A DNA stretch of 43,621 nt from Porphyromonadaceae bacterium UBA7555 (GTDB lineage Bacteria > Bacteroidota > Bacteroidia > Bacteroidales > Muribaculaceae). The DNA lies in contig DLLT01000030.1 of NCBI GenBank assembly GCA_002478045.1, positions 8,449 to 52,069 of the forward strand, written 5' to 3'. The notes beneath the pieces were generated by a model, which saw nothing but the letters and a program-made list of their open reading frames with translations, did not search any database and was not told the origin of the DNA. A program made the position numbers and the translations under genes. This document shows positions 9,273 to 16,841 of this stretch, piece after piece. How positions within the stretch are numbered: position 1 is the stretch's first letter; each line of letters starts with the position of its first letter.

Positions 9273-9311
9273 AAGCCGGGTATCCCCCCCCTATCATGGG
9301 ATACCCGGCTT
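9273..9311 (+). terminator. Terminator after hpf
   Basis: A perfect 14-base stem pairs 9273-9286 with 9298-9311 around an 11-base loop rich in C and ends in TTGTTAT. It closes the xerC-hpf unit. Confidence 0.75.
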
Positions 9312-9358
9312 GTTATATCGTGCAAGCAGGCGTATAAACTCCGATAATTCAACAAAGA

Positions 9359-9398
9359 AGCGGCGTATGCCGTCCTCTGATGGGAGGCATACGCCGCT
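9359..9398 (-). terminator. Terminator after the OmpA/TPR lipoprotein gene
   Basis: A perfect 13-base stem pairs 9359-9371 with 9386-9398. It lies 31 bases past the stop of the minus-strand gene; on that strand TTCTTTGTTG follows. A smaller hairpin (GCGTCC TTAC GGACGT) sits at 9406-9420. Confidence 0.7.
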
Positions 9399-9428
9399 AT
9401 AAGATGCGTCCTTACGGACGTGAGGTGC

Positions 9429-11117
9429 TTACTTTGTCAGACCGGAGATATTGAAAGCACTAAACTCGAGGTCGTTGGCTGCACGCTGTGCCAAGCTGCT
9501 GTCCAGCTTGATAGCCTGGCGCAGGTTGGAGGTCAGCATCTGCTCGTTGTTGGTGCGAGCACCCAGGACTGCCATTAGGTAGTAAGTGGTAGCATCGGGC
9601 TTATTGATACCGGCAAGAGTGCTCTTAGCCTTAGTATAGTCCTTGGTAAGGATCTGTGCCAGAGCGGCATTATTACTCTTGGAGTCGCCGAAGGCGCGAA
9701 CTGCGGAGGCGTTGTCACCCTGCTTCAGGTAGTATACGCCGAGGGCATCGCCCAGAGATTCAGCACCGGCAGCGTTGCCGAAGTATTGGTTGGCGGCGCG
9801 ATAGTTGCCCTTAACCATTTCGACAAGTCCGAGGTTGAGTTTGGGTTCGGCACCGGCGGGAGCCAGTTGTGCAGCACGCTCGAAGGAGGCTTTAGCCTTG
9901 TCGTAGTCGCGAGCTACATACTGTGTAAGACCGAGGTCGTTCCATCCACGATAGTCGTTGGGATACTGACGAGTAGCGGTTTCGTAGATCTTCATGCGGC
10001 GAGCGTTGTCATCGGTGAGGGTGGCAGCGTAGAGCAGCTCTTCGATGGACAGCTTGGAGGGATCGTTGTCGAAGCATTTGTTGATTTCGCTATCGCTCTT
10101 ACCGATCACGTCGATAGAAGCTGTGATGCGCGAGTAGCGGAGTTGCGGCAGGATTTCTTCGGCCAGCTGTTCGAATACGGTGGAGATGTTGCGGATTTCG
10201 CGTTCGCGCTCTTCGGGGTCTTTGTACATAGACAGGACGCTGAGGATGAGGTCTTTGTCCTGGATGTTGGACTGGCTGACAAGTTTCTGGAAGCCTTCCC
10301 AGTCTTCAGCGGTGAAGTTGGCGGTCAGTTCGCCGAATTCGGTGATTTTGTCTTTTTTGAGGCGTCCCGAAACATAACCCTTGGTGTTGTCTTCACGGTT
10401 CTGAGCCAGACGCTGGTTGAAGTCGTAAGCACCGTCAGGCGATGCGTAGGACTGGATGTTGATTTCGTTGATGACGCGAGTGCTGTCGCCGCTGGCTGCT
10501 ACCAGAGAGTTGTGGAACTCGGTCATAGCGTTGGTTTTCAGCTCGGAAGAGCGGATGTTGGCCTGATTGATGAGGAACTTGATGTCGGCAGCGTATTTTT
10601 CGTTGATGACACGCTGGAAAGCGTCCTTACCGAGGGCGGGATTTACGGTTGCGGGGTCAGCAAGAGCGGCAGTTGCGATGATGCCGTTGGCTACATTGAC
10701 GCGAGGCAGAACATACTGCTTCTTGCCCTGAGTAACGACGAAGTCAAGCGCAAGTGTGCTCTTGGCCATTTCGGGGGTATAAGCGTAAGCCGCGGGGATG
10801 GTGACGGTACCACCATTCTCGTAGGATATAACGGGATTGTTACCACGTACCTTTTCGCCTTGGAAGGTATAGGGAACGGAAGTGGTTTCTTGTCCGTTGT
10901 ATACAAGCACGGGAGTAACCGTAACTACGGCGTTCTTAACAAAGAACTTAGCGGGAATGTTACCGGTGATGGTTGCGGGAACCTTTTCGCCGACAACCTC
11001 CAGCGGATTGGGGTTGACGTTGAAGTAGTCTTGGCTGAATTGGCCAAGCTTCTTGCCACAGGATGCCAGCATAAGTACTGCACCGAGGGCTAAGGTCAGA
11101 CATAGTTTTTGTTTCAT
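9429..11117 (-). CDS. Outer-membrane lipoprotein with OmpA-like and TPR regions
   Basis: The 562-residue protein has a lipoprotein signal with lipobox LASC (Cys20), followed by GKK rather than an acidic export signal, so a periplasm-facing anchor is likely. Residues about 40-160 form a beta-rich domain. The next part resembles an OmpA-type peptidoglycan-binding fold: INEINIQSYASPDGAYDFNQRLAQNRE (split here as INEINIQSYASPDG and YDFNQRLAQNRE) matches the usual 'GyaSpeG....N..LS..RA' pattern. Residues about 385-500 carry TPR motifs (YRGWNDLGLTQYVARDYDKA and PKLNLGLVEMVKGNYRAA). It likely links the outer membrane to the wall, with TPRs for protein contacts. It is monocistronic, with an exact consensus promoter and its own terminator. 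The precise partner is unknown. Confidence 0.85.
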   Translation of the reverse strand: MKQKLCLTLALGAVLMLASCGKKLGQFSQDYFNVNPNPLEVVGEKVPATITGNIPAKFFVKNAVVTVTPVLVYNGQETTSVPYTFQGEKVRGNNPVISYENGGTVTIPAAYAYTPEMAKSTLALDFVVTQGKKQYVLPRVNVANGIIATAALADPATVNPALGKDAFQRVINEKYAADIKFLINQANIRSSELKTNAMTEFHNSLVAASGDSTRVINEINIQSYASPDGAYDFNQRLAQNREDNTKGYVSGRLKKDKITEFGELTANFTAEDWEGFQKLVSQSNIQDKDLILSVLSMYKDPEEREREIRNISTVFEQLAEEILPQLRYSRITASIDVIGKSDSEINKCFDNDPSKLSIEELLYAATLTDDNARRMKIYETATRQYPNDYRGWNDLGLTQYVARDYDKAKASFERAAQLAPAGAEPKLNLGLVEMVKGNYRAANQYFGNAAGAESLGDALGVYYLKQGDNASAVRAFGDSKSNNAALAQILTKDYTKAKSTLAGINKPDATTYYLMAVLGARTNNEQMLTSNLRQAIKLDSSLAQRAANDLEFSAFNISGLTK

Positions 11118-11193
11118 AGCGAATAGTTCTTAATGTGGTTGTTGTTTAGTTTCTTATTTCATGTATATACGGCCGAGGCCTTGTTTTATTGCG

Positions 11194-11225
11194 CAAATAT
11201 ACTGCTTTTTAAGGTGCTGCACAAA
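11194..11225 (-). promoter_or_regulatory. Promoter of the OmpA/TPR lipoprotein gene
   Basis: On the minus strand TTTG (11225-11222), a 20-base spacer and TATATTTG (11201-11194) match the Bacteroidetes consensus exactly, giving a leader of about 70 bases. Confidence 0.8.
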
Positions 11226-11342
11226 ATCATTTGGGCACAAATAATTGCTAAATTATATTAACACGTGCAAGCTATTGATACACAATACACATCAAGCGTC
11301 TCCCCCTTCTATATACAATATGAGAATAACGCCTCGCCGGGG

Positions 11343-11419
11343 TTCTCATCCCGTCTTTCTTCGCACGAAGGCCCGAAAGCTTGCGCTTTCGAGCCTTCTT
11401 TGCGGAAAGACAGGGATTC
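11343..11419. repeat. Truncated upstream copy of the tRNA-Ser 3' end and terminator
   Basis: Bases 11343-11419 match 11505-11581 at 75 of 77 positions (offset 162). The repeated block holds the tRNA-Ser terminator hairpin and the 3' acceptor and T-stem coding bases up to GGGATTC, where the copy stops. The remaining tRNA body is not duplicated. Confidence 0.9.
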
Positions 11420-11491
11420 TTGCTCCGCTTCACTGCGCAAGCGCTCCGCGATTTCTTGCTCCGCTTCACTGCGCAAGCGCTCCGCGATTAC
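11420..11491. repeat. Two 36-base tandem units inserted in a T-loop sequence (copy 1)
   Basis: Units 11420-11455 and 11456-11491 differ at one base near the end (GATTTC versus GATTAC). Each begins TTGCTCCGCTTCACTG and contains CGCAAGCGC. The preceding bases are GGGATTC and the following are GAACCCT, so removing the 72 bases restores a normal T-arm (GGGATTCGAACCCT). The related element is at 40234-40305. Confidence 0.9.
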
Positions 11492-11504
11492 GAACCCTTT
11501 AGGA

Positions 11505-11581
11505 TTCTCATCCCGTCTTTACTCGCACGAAGGCCCGAAAGCTTGCGCTTTCGAGCCTTCTTTGCGGAAAGACAGGGATTC
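11505..11581. repeat. Second copy of the 77-base direct repeat, part of functional tRNA-Ser
   Basis: This is the functional copy matching 11343-11419. It contains the terminator hairpin and the 3' part of the intact tRNA-Ser gene; here GGGATTC continues straight into GAACCC. Confidence 0.9.
11529..11560 (-). terminator. Terminator of tRNA-Ser
   Basis: GAAGGCCCGAAAGC pairs with GCTTTCGAGCCTTC across a 4-base loop with one mismatch. It lies 5 bases past the tRNA 3' end on the minus strand. A second copy of the hairpin is in the upstream repeat at 11367-11398. Confidence 0.65.
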
Positions 11582-11651
11582 GAACCCTGGGTGCCCGCAA
11601 GGGCACAACGGTTTTCGAGACCGCCCCGATCGACCACTCCGGCATCTTTCC
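11565..11651 (-). tRNA. tRNA-Ser (anticodon CGA)
   Basis: The 87-base gene folds with acceptor GGAAAGA/TCTTTCC, anticodon stem GCGGT/ACCGT, loop CTCGAAA (anticodon CGA), a long class II variable arm (TGTGCCC TTGC GGGCAC) and T-arm AGGGTTCGAATCCCT. The discriminator is G, as expected for serine. CCA is not encoded. Its 3' end is partly duplicated downstream together with an inserted 72-base repeat. Confidence 0.95.
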
Positions 11652-11689
11652 GTAAATCTCACGCGGTCGTATGTGTCGTTTTGTGGGTG

Positions 11690-11721
11690 CAAAGGTACTA
11701 AATGTTTTTGATGTGTGCAAT
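11690..11721 (-). promoter_or_regulatory. Promoter of tRNA-Ser
   Basis: TACCTTTG (11697-11690, minus strand) fits the -7 element; ATTG (11721-11718) sits at the right 20-base spacing with three of four consensus bases. The leader would be about 35 bases. Confidence 0.6.
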
Positions 11722-11782
11722 ATTAGGACACGCATTTCATTGAAAATAATTTTTCGGCTTATATGCAAACGAAGGACATAAC

Positions 11783-11816
11783 TACCCCCTGCCACAACCT
11801 TTTGTGACAGGGGGTA
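11783..11816 (-). terminator. Terminator of the serC-serA operon
   Basis: A 15-base stem pairs 11783-11797 with 11802-11816 around a 4-base loop. The single imperfect position is C-A on plus-strand RNA but a G-U wobble on minus-strand RNA, so the hairpin is complete only in the serC-serA transcript. Confidence 0.7.
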
Positions 11817-11869
11817 AGTTTTATAGCCGGAGTTTAGCGCACGCGCCTTTGCACGTACGAGCGATGCAA

Positions 11870-12787
11870 TCAGTTGACGCGGAAGCGGTCGGTGCCGTCT
11901 GCAAAGTATGCCACAATCTGACGGGCGGCGGCGATGCCGGCATTGATGTTGGCCTCGGCGGTCTGTGCGCCCATTTTCTTGGGCGTAAAGAATACGCGGC
12001 CGGGGAAGCGTTGACGCAACTCGTCGGCGTTTGTCGGAGCGATATCGGCTACATATTTGATATCGGGACGCTGCTCGAGAGCTTCGGCCAGTGACGCTTC
12101 GTCAATGACTTCGCGGCGTGCGGTATTGACCAACAGTCCGCCTTTGGGCATAAGCTCGATAAGATGTTTGTTCACACTGTTGCGTGTCTCATCGGTGGCG
12201 GGAATGTGCAGCGATACTACATCATTGTCGGAATACAATTCCTCAACGGAATGCACGGGACGTACTCCTGCTTCTTCGATGACCTTGTCGGGACAATAGG
12301 GGTCGAGGGCGCTCACTTCCATACCGAAGCCTTTGGCGATACGGGCAACGTTGCGGCCTACTTGTCCGAAAGCGTGGATACCCAGGCGCTTGCCTTTAAG
12401 CTCGGTGCCGGATGTACCGGCGTACATATTGCGCACAGCCATGACTGCAAGGCCGAATACCAATTCGGCCACAGCGTTGGAGTTCTGGCCGGGAGTATTC
12501 TCTACTATAATATTATGAGCCGTGGCGGCTTTGAGGTCGATGTTGTCGTATCCGGCGCCGGCGCGTACAACGATTTTCAGTTGCGGGGCGGCATCCATGA
12601 GTGCTGCATCGACAATGTCGCTGCGCACGATGAGCGCATCGGCATCCTTGACTGCTTCAAGCAGTTGGGCGCGATCTGTATATTTTTCGAGGATGGCGAG
12701 TGTATGTCCGCCTTCTTCGACGGCCTTGCGAATGCCTTGAACTGCGGCAGCCGCAAAGGGCTTTTCGGTGGCTAATAATACTTTCAT
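11870..12787 (-). CDS. serA: D-3-phosphoglycerate dehydrogenase, Bacteroidetes type
   Basis: SerA oxidises 3-phosphoglycerate with NAD in the first step of serine synthesis. The 305-residue protein is the short form without an ACT domain. The Rossmann motif reads GIHAFGQVG (residues 136-144), with D162 placed to bind the NAD ribose. Substrate Arg224 is present (NTARREVIDE), but the usual Glu (in the DVFxxEP region) aligns with VADIAPTNA, and the usual catalytic His of TPHxGxxT is Lys in TPKKMGAQT. I recall this replacement as typical for Bacteroidetes SerA, so the enzyme is probably active with altered chemistry. It follows serC by 36 bases in one operon, which strongly supports the role. Confidence 0.9.
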   Translation of the reverse strand: MKVLLATEKPFAAAAVQGIRKAVEEGGHTLAILEKYTDRAQLLEAVKDADALIVRSDIVDAALMDAAPQLKIVVRAGAGYDNIDLKAATAHNIIVENTPGQNSNAVAELVFGLAVMAVRNMYAGTSGTELKGKRLGIHAFGQVGRNVARIAKGFGMEVSALDPYCPDKVIEEAGVRPVHSVEELYSDNDVVSLHIPATDETRNSVNKHLIELMPKGGLLVNTARREVIDEASLAEALEQRPDIKYVADIAPTNADELRQRFPGRVFFTPKKMGAQTAEANINAGIAAARQIVAYFADGTDRFRVN

Positions 12788-12823
12788 TGTAACGGTGTCT
12801 TAGGTTTTGACGACTACATTGTA

Positions 12824-13900
12824 TCAATGTACGGCCTGGAAGTCGGCCATAGCGTCTACAAGCACCTTGACACTGTCGATGGGAAGGGCGTTGTAGAGCG
12901 ATGCGCGGAAGCCGCCGACACTGCGGTGGCCTTTGATGCCTACTATGCCGCGTTGTGTGGCAAATTCCACGAAGTCTTTTTCAAGCTCTTTATACTCGGG
13001 TTTCATCACGAAGCATACGTTCATGATCGAGCGGTCGGCCGGGTCGGTGACCGTACCGACAAACATGCGGCTCGAGTCTATGGCTTCGTAGAGCATGGCG
13101 GCCTTTTCGAGGTCACGGCGTTCGAGTTCCTTGATACCGCCGAGGTCTTTGTAGTAGCGCAGGGTCTGCAGTGCCGAGAATATGGGCAGTACGGGCGGAG
13201 TGTTGAACATCGAGCCTTTGGCTACGTGTGTACGGTAGTCGAGCATGGTGGGGATGACTCTGTCGACATGTCCGAGAGCATCATCGCGTACGATGACGAT
13301 GGTGACGCCGGCGGGAGCGAGGTTTTTCTGTGCTCCGGCGTATATTGCGTCATACTTGGAGACATCCACGGCGCGCGAGAAAATATCCGAGCTCATATCT
13401 GCCACCAGACGGCAAGGCACATCGGGGTCTTTGCGTATCTCGGTACCGTAGATGGTATTGTTGGACGTATAATGGAAGTAATCGATGTCGGCCGGGACGG
13501 TGAATCCCTTGGGTATATGGCTGTAGTTGTCGGCTTCGCCGGAGGCCACAACATCTACTTCGCCGAAGAGGCGTGCTTCTTTGATGGCCTTGTGTGCCCA
13601 TGTGCCGGTGTCGAGATAGCCGGCACGCGTGCGCAACAGATTGTAAGGTATCATGCAGAACTGCATCGAGGCGCCACCGCCGAGCCACAGCACGCTGTAG
13701 CCTTCCGGAATTTCAAGTAGTTCTTTGACAAGAGCCGTGGCTTCGTCAATAACGGCTTGGAATTCCTTGCTGCGGTGCGATACTTCCAATATGGACAATC
13801 CGGTATCAGCAAAATTGATGATTGCGTCTGCCGTATTCTTAATGGTGTACTGGCTCAGAATCGATGGACCGGCATAGAAGTTGTGCTTCTTCATACTCAT
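12824..13900 (-). CDS. serC: Phosphoserine aminotransferase
   Basis: SerC transfers the amino group from glutamate to 3-phosphohydroxypyruvate, the second step of serine synthesis. The 358 residues are standard for the family. The N-terminus (KHNFYAGPSILSQ) and the PLP-lysine region YAGAQKNLAPAGVT (Lys192) are typical; EVSHRSKEF and the C-terminal GHRSVGGFRASLYNALP supply substrate-phosphate contacts. A second ATG two codons downstream (MKKHNF) is an equally plausible start. It is the first gene of the serC-serA operon, with a TATATTTG -7 element about 95 bases upstream. Confidence 0.97.
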   Translation of the reverse strand: MSMKKHNFYAGPSILSQYTIKNTADAIINFADTGLSILEVSHRSKEFQAVIDEATALVKELLEIPEGYSVLWLGGGASMQFCMIPYNLLRTRAGYLDTGTWAHKAIKEARLFGEVDVVASGEADNYSHIPKGFTVPADIDYFHYTSNNTIYGTEIRKDPDVPCRLVADMSSDIFSRAVDVSKYDAIYAGAQKNLAPAGVTIVIVRDDALGHVDRVIPTMLDYRTHVAKGSMFNTPPVLPIFSALQTLRYYKDLGGIKELERRDLEKAAMLYEAIDSSRMFVGTVTDPADRSIMNVCFVMKPEYKELEKDFVEFATQRGIVGIKGHRSVGGFRASLYNALPIDSVKVLVDAMADFQAVH

Positions 13901-13993
13901 AGTGTTTGTATTGTTATAGGTTTGTCGTTCGGGTTATATCAGTGCTCCGCATCTCCGTTTGACAGTGTGCCATGACGGCGCGCTTGCACGGGG

Positions 13994-14001
13994 CAAATAT
14001 A
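13994..14001 (-). promoter_or_regulatory. -7 element upstream of serC
   Basis: TATATTTG on the minus strand, about 95 bases before the serC start. No TTTG is present at the standard distance. Confidence 0.5.
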
Positions 14002-14053
14002 GCTATATTTTTTGTGATATACGGCCATTATCACAAAAAAACGTGTAAAAAAG

Positions 14054-14083
14054 CAAGAGACCCATCTTTTGATAGGTCTCTTG
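14054..14083 (-). terminator. Intrinsic terminator of tRNA-fMet
   Basis: CAAGAGACC (14054-14062) pairs perfectly with GGTCTCTTG (14075-14083). On the minus strand the stem is followed by CTTTTTTAC, a clear U tract, and it begins 5 bases after the tRNA CCA. Confidence 0.85.
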
Positions 14084-14088
14084 ATGAT

Positions 14089-14163
<75 letters not shown>

Positions 14164-14177
14164 ATGTTTTAGTGGTG

Positions 14178-14209
14178 CAAAGGTAGGCACTTCCTACGAT
14201 ATAGCCAAA
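14178..14209 (-). promoter_or_regulatory. Promoter of tRNA-fMet
   Basis: TTTG (14209-14206), a 20-base spacer and TACCTTTG (14185-14178) on the minus strand form an exact consensus, with the start expected about 10 bases before the tRNA. Confidence 0.8.
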
Positions 14210-14416
14210 TAATTTAACAGTATTTAACCCGAACAAAATTCAGCATCAACCGACTTAGTGTTGTAAATCAAACCCCTATCCTTCTAATTGTCAATACATA
14301 GATATATATCCGGCGCAATAAGCGGTGATAAATAGGCGCATAAGTCTTATCGTCCGTTCGAGCTAAGCTATATTACTTTTAGCGTTTTTTGGCTTAGCCA
14401 TTAGGCTGATAAGTAT

Positions 14417-14424
14417 TATCTTTG
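14417..14424 (+). promoter_or_regulatory. -7 element directly before the mltG start codon
   Basis: TATCTTTG ends 4 bases before ATG 14429. TTTG at 14388-14391 is 25 bases upstream, longer than the usual 20. If used, transcription would start at or next to the A of ATG. Confidence 0.5.
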
Positions 14425-14428
14425 CCGT

Positions 14429-15529
14429 ATGGAAAAGATCGGTCAAGGCGCAACGACAAACGATGCACCGCAAAATAAAACCAAATCAAAAAGCAAGGCC
14501 GCCAAAGGCACACGCCGACACAAAGTCCTGCTATATACAGCTGCAAGCATAGCAGCGCTCATCGTCATCACCGGCATATGGGTATGGACCACCATAGCAC
14601 GCACTTACGACGGTGACCGACCCATGCGCATATACATTCGGCAAGGCTCCGACTCGGAGACCATCTCCAAGATCCTCACCGACAGCCTCGGCGACTACGG
14701 CGCCACCGTAGCCCGGATATGGCAGTGGCGCGATGGAAGGCCGGAGGTCGCCGCCGGATCGTACGTCATCTCCAAAGGAGACCGCGCCTGGTCGGTAGTC
14801 AATAGACTGCGTTTAGGGGTTCAGACACCCATACGTCTTACGTTCAACAACGTACGCACGCTCGGCGATCTGGCTTTGCGCATCAGTGCCAAGATGATTT
14901 GGGACTCCACAGCTTTCATCAACGGCTGCGCCGAAGTCCTCCCGGCCATGGGCTACGACACGCCCGAGCAGTACATCGCCGCTTTTGTTCCGGACACCTA
15001 CGAGGTTTTTTGGACCGACAGTCCGGCCAAGCTCATCAAGCGTCTGACCGCAGTGCGTGACGCCTTCTGGACTACGGAACGATGCCGACAGGCCAAAGCC
15101 TTAGGTCTTACGGCGGTGCAGGTGACCACTCTGGCATCCATAGTCGAAGAAGAAACCGCCAAGGTCGATGAACGTCCCAAGGTAGCGCGTCTGTATCTCA
15201 ACCGTCTGGCAATAGATATGCCGCTGCAAGCCGACCCAACCGTCAAATTCGCCATAGGCGACCCAACCCTGCGACGCATCACCGCACCTATGCTACGCAC
15301 GCCATCTCCATACAACACCTATTTAAATAAGGGACTTCCGCCAGGCCCGATACGTATGCCCGAGCGAGCCACCATTGATGCCGTCTTGCACGCACCCGAG
15401 CACAATTATATATATATGTGCGCACGCGAAGACTTCAGCGGATACCACAACTTCACCGACGATTACGCCGTACATACGGCCAACGGCACTCGGTATCGCG
15501 CCGTACTAGATGCCCGCGGCATCAAGTGA
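14429..15529 (+). CDS. mltG: Endolytic murein transglycosylase MltG
   Basis: MltG cuts nascent peptidoglycan strands at the inner membrane and helps end glycan synthesis. The 366-residue protein has a Lys-rich cytoplasmic N-terminus, one membrane span (about residues 33-55) and the YceG domain. Catalytic Glu240 lies in LASIVEEET (E. coli Glu218 in ASIVEKET). Other signatures are LQADPTVKFA, SPYNTYLNKGLPPGPI and FSGYHNFTDDYAVH. The ATG used is the only start that keeps the membrane segment; it lies 4 bases after a -7 element, so the mRNA may be leaderless. It stands alone between tRNA-fMet (-) and the next + unit. Confidence 0.95.
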   Translation: MEKIGQGATTNDAPQNKTKSKSKAAKGTRRHKVLLYTAASIAALIVITGIWVWTTIARTYDGDRPMRIYIRQGSDSETISKILTDSLGDYGATVARIWQWRDGRPEVAAGSYVISKGDRAWSVVNRLRLGVQTPIRLTFNNVRTLGDLALRISAKMIWDSTAFINGCAEVLPAMGYDTPEQYIAAFVPDTYEVFWTDSPAKLIKRLTAVRDAFWTTERCRQAKALGLTAVQVTTLASIVEEETAKVDERPKVARLYLNRLAIDMPLQADPTVKFAIGDPTLRRITAPMLRTPSPYNTYLNKGLPPGPIRMPERATIDAVLHAPEHNYIYMCAREDFSGYHNFTDDYAVHTANGTRYRAVLDARGIK

Positions 15530-15828
15530 TTCTTCCTTTATACGGCCGGTGCAAATGCTTATACGGCCGCAGGCAGCGGCTCTAAAAGCCTTTATTGCAT
15601 TCAAGAACAGGAAACAATTTCTGCGTCAAGGACAATTGACAGCACATTTTTTGCACGACCCACTAAGTATAAACTACAGGACACGGATACAGGACGAGCC
15701 ATAAAAGACCTCGATTGTTTTACCCAAATCCATTATAGCAGATTTTTTCCCTCGTCAAGAGTAGTGCATATCGCCAAAAGTATGTAAATTTGTAAGTTGT
15801 AACCAAACGACAGAACAAAACACACGTC
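15530..15828. other. 299-base intergenic region
   Basis: No convincing gene or terminator was found between mltG and the DUF5106 gene; apart from the -7 element at 15785-15792 nothing was recognised. Confidence 0.45.
15785..15792 (+). promoter_or_regulatory. -7 element upstream of the DUF5106 gene
   Basis: TAAATTTG, 36 bases before ATG 15829, with no TTTG at the expected spacing. It probably starts the long + strand unit. Confidence 0.5.
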
Positions 15829-16824
15829 ATGAGCATATACAAATATACACAACGTCTGCATCGCATAGCAGCCGTAACCGTCATCGCCACCCTCGCCTTT
15901 TCGGCGTCTTACGCTGCCAACGACTCGCAACTGCTCGTCGAGATGCCGGTGCCGCCGGACGAGATTACACGTATGGACCAGCGCGCCAACTACATCCTGG
16001 ACAACTTTTGGAAAAACTGCAATTTTAAGAGCATATTCTCGTCCAAAGATCGCTTGGACTATACGATGGGGCAATTCTTTGCGCTGACGCCTCTGGCAAC
16101 AGCCGACACGGTACATATCGCCATCAATCGCCTGCTTGCCGGCGTGGAGCGATCGGCTCCCAAACAATTGCCCGAGCTGGCACACATAGCCGAGCGATGG
16201 ACCTATGCCGACAGCGCCGAATACCAGAGCGACGAACTCTATCTGCCTTTCGTGAAGGCTGTGGTTGACTGCAAAAAGGTTAAAGGTGCCGAACGCGCAC
16301 GCTTCGAAGCACAGTACAAAGTGTTGACATCCAGCAGCATCGGATGCTCCGTACCCGACTTCGAGTTTGTACGTCCCGATGGCACCACCGGACACTTCGG
16401 CGAAGTCGATGCGCCGTACATTCTGCTGATGTTCTTCGACCCCGATTGTGCCGACTGCCGTCTGGCCAAGGCTCGCTTCAGCGCCGATTACGCCATAAAT
16501 TGGCTGTGCGAAAAAGGAATTCTAAAAATCGTTGCCATATACCCCGGCGAAGATTGCGACCAATGGCGCGCCGAAGCGCTTGACATGCCCGGCACATGGG
16601 TCAAGGGCAGTTTTGCCGATGCAGACGCCTACTTTGCTATGCCCACCATGCCGATGCTATATTATATAGACAAACAGCATATAGTGCAAGTCAAAGACAT
16701 TAAACCTGATAATGTACTTACAGCCTTCCAATCTTTGGTGCGCAGCATCGTCAACAGCGCACAGGCTGCAGACAGCGACAAGCCTGCCGACAACGCCGGC
16801 GATGAACAGCCTAAATCCGAATAA
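15829..16824 (+). CDS. DUF5106 / thioredoxin-fold exported protein
   Basis: The 331-residue protein starts with a signal peptide (about residues 1-30, ending SASYAA). The N-terminal half is helical and resembles the DUF5106 domain often fused to redoxin domains in Bacteroidetes. The C-terminal half is thioredoxin-like: strand YILLMFFDPDCADCRLAK with the CADC active pair (Cys207, Cys210), a cis-Pro region TMPMLYYIDK, and a charged tail rich in Ala, Asp and Lys. It likely acts as a periplasmic thiol-disulfide reductase; the substrate is unknown. mnmA follows after 17 bases, suggesting co-transcription. Confidence 0.83.
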   Translation: MSIYKYTQRLHRIAAVTVIATLAFSASYAANDSQLLVEMPVPPDEITRMDQRANYILDNFWKNCNFKSIFSSKDRLDYTMGQFFALTPLATADTVHIAINRLLAGVERSAPKQLPELAHIAERWTYADSAEYQSDELYLPFVKAVVDCKKVKGAERARFEAQYKVLTSSSIGCSVPDFEFVRPDGTTGHFGEVDAPYILLMFFDPDCADCRLAKARFSADYAINWLCEKGILKIVAIYPGEDCDQWRAEALDMPGTWVKGSFADADAYFAMPTMPMLYYIDKQHIVQVKDIKPDNVLTAFQSLVRSIVNSAQAADSDKPADNAGDEQPKSE

Positions 16825-16841
16825 ACCATCCCGGCACAAAC

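Noticed and set aside
9786..11093. 435-residue frame opposite the OmpA/TPR lipoprotein gene
   Set aside because: It is the antisense shadow of a clear gene; similar long shadows occur opposite serA, serC, GH31 and the glycosidase because of codon bias.
11420..11491. CRISPR-like repeats, since unit length is 36 bases
   Set aside because: The units are directly adjacent without spacers, occur only twice per site, and no cas genes are present.
11245..11795. Several frames of 60-150 residues, some with repeats such as LLRFTAQALRD
   Set aside because: They cover the tRNA-Ser gene, its duplicated end and the 36-base units, with no protein-like composition otherwise.
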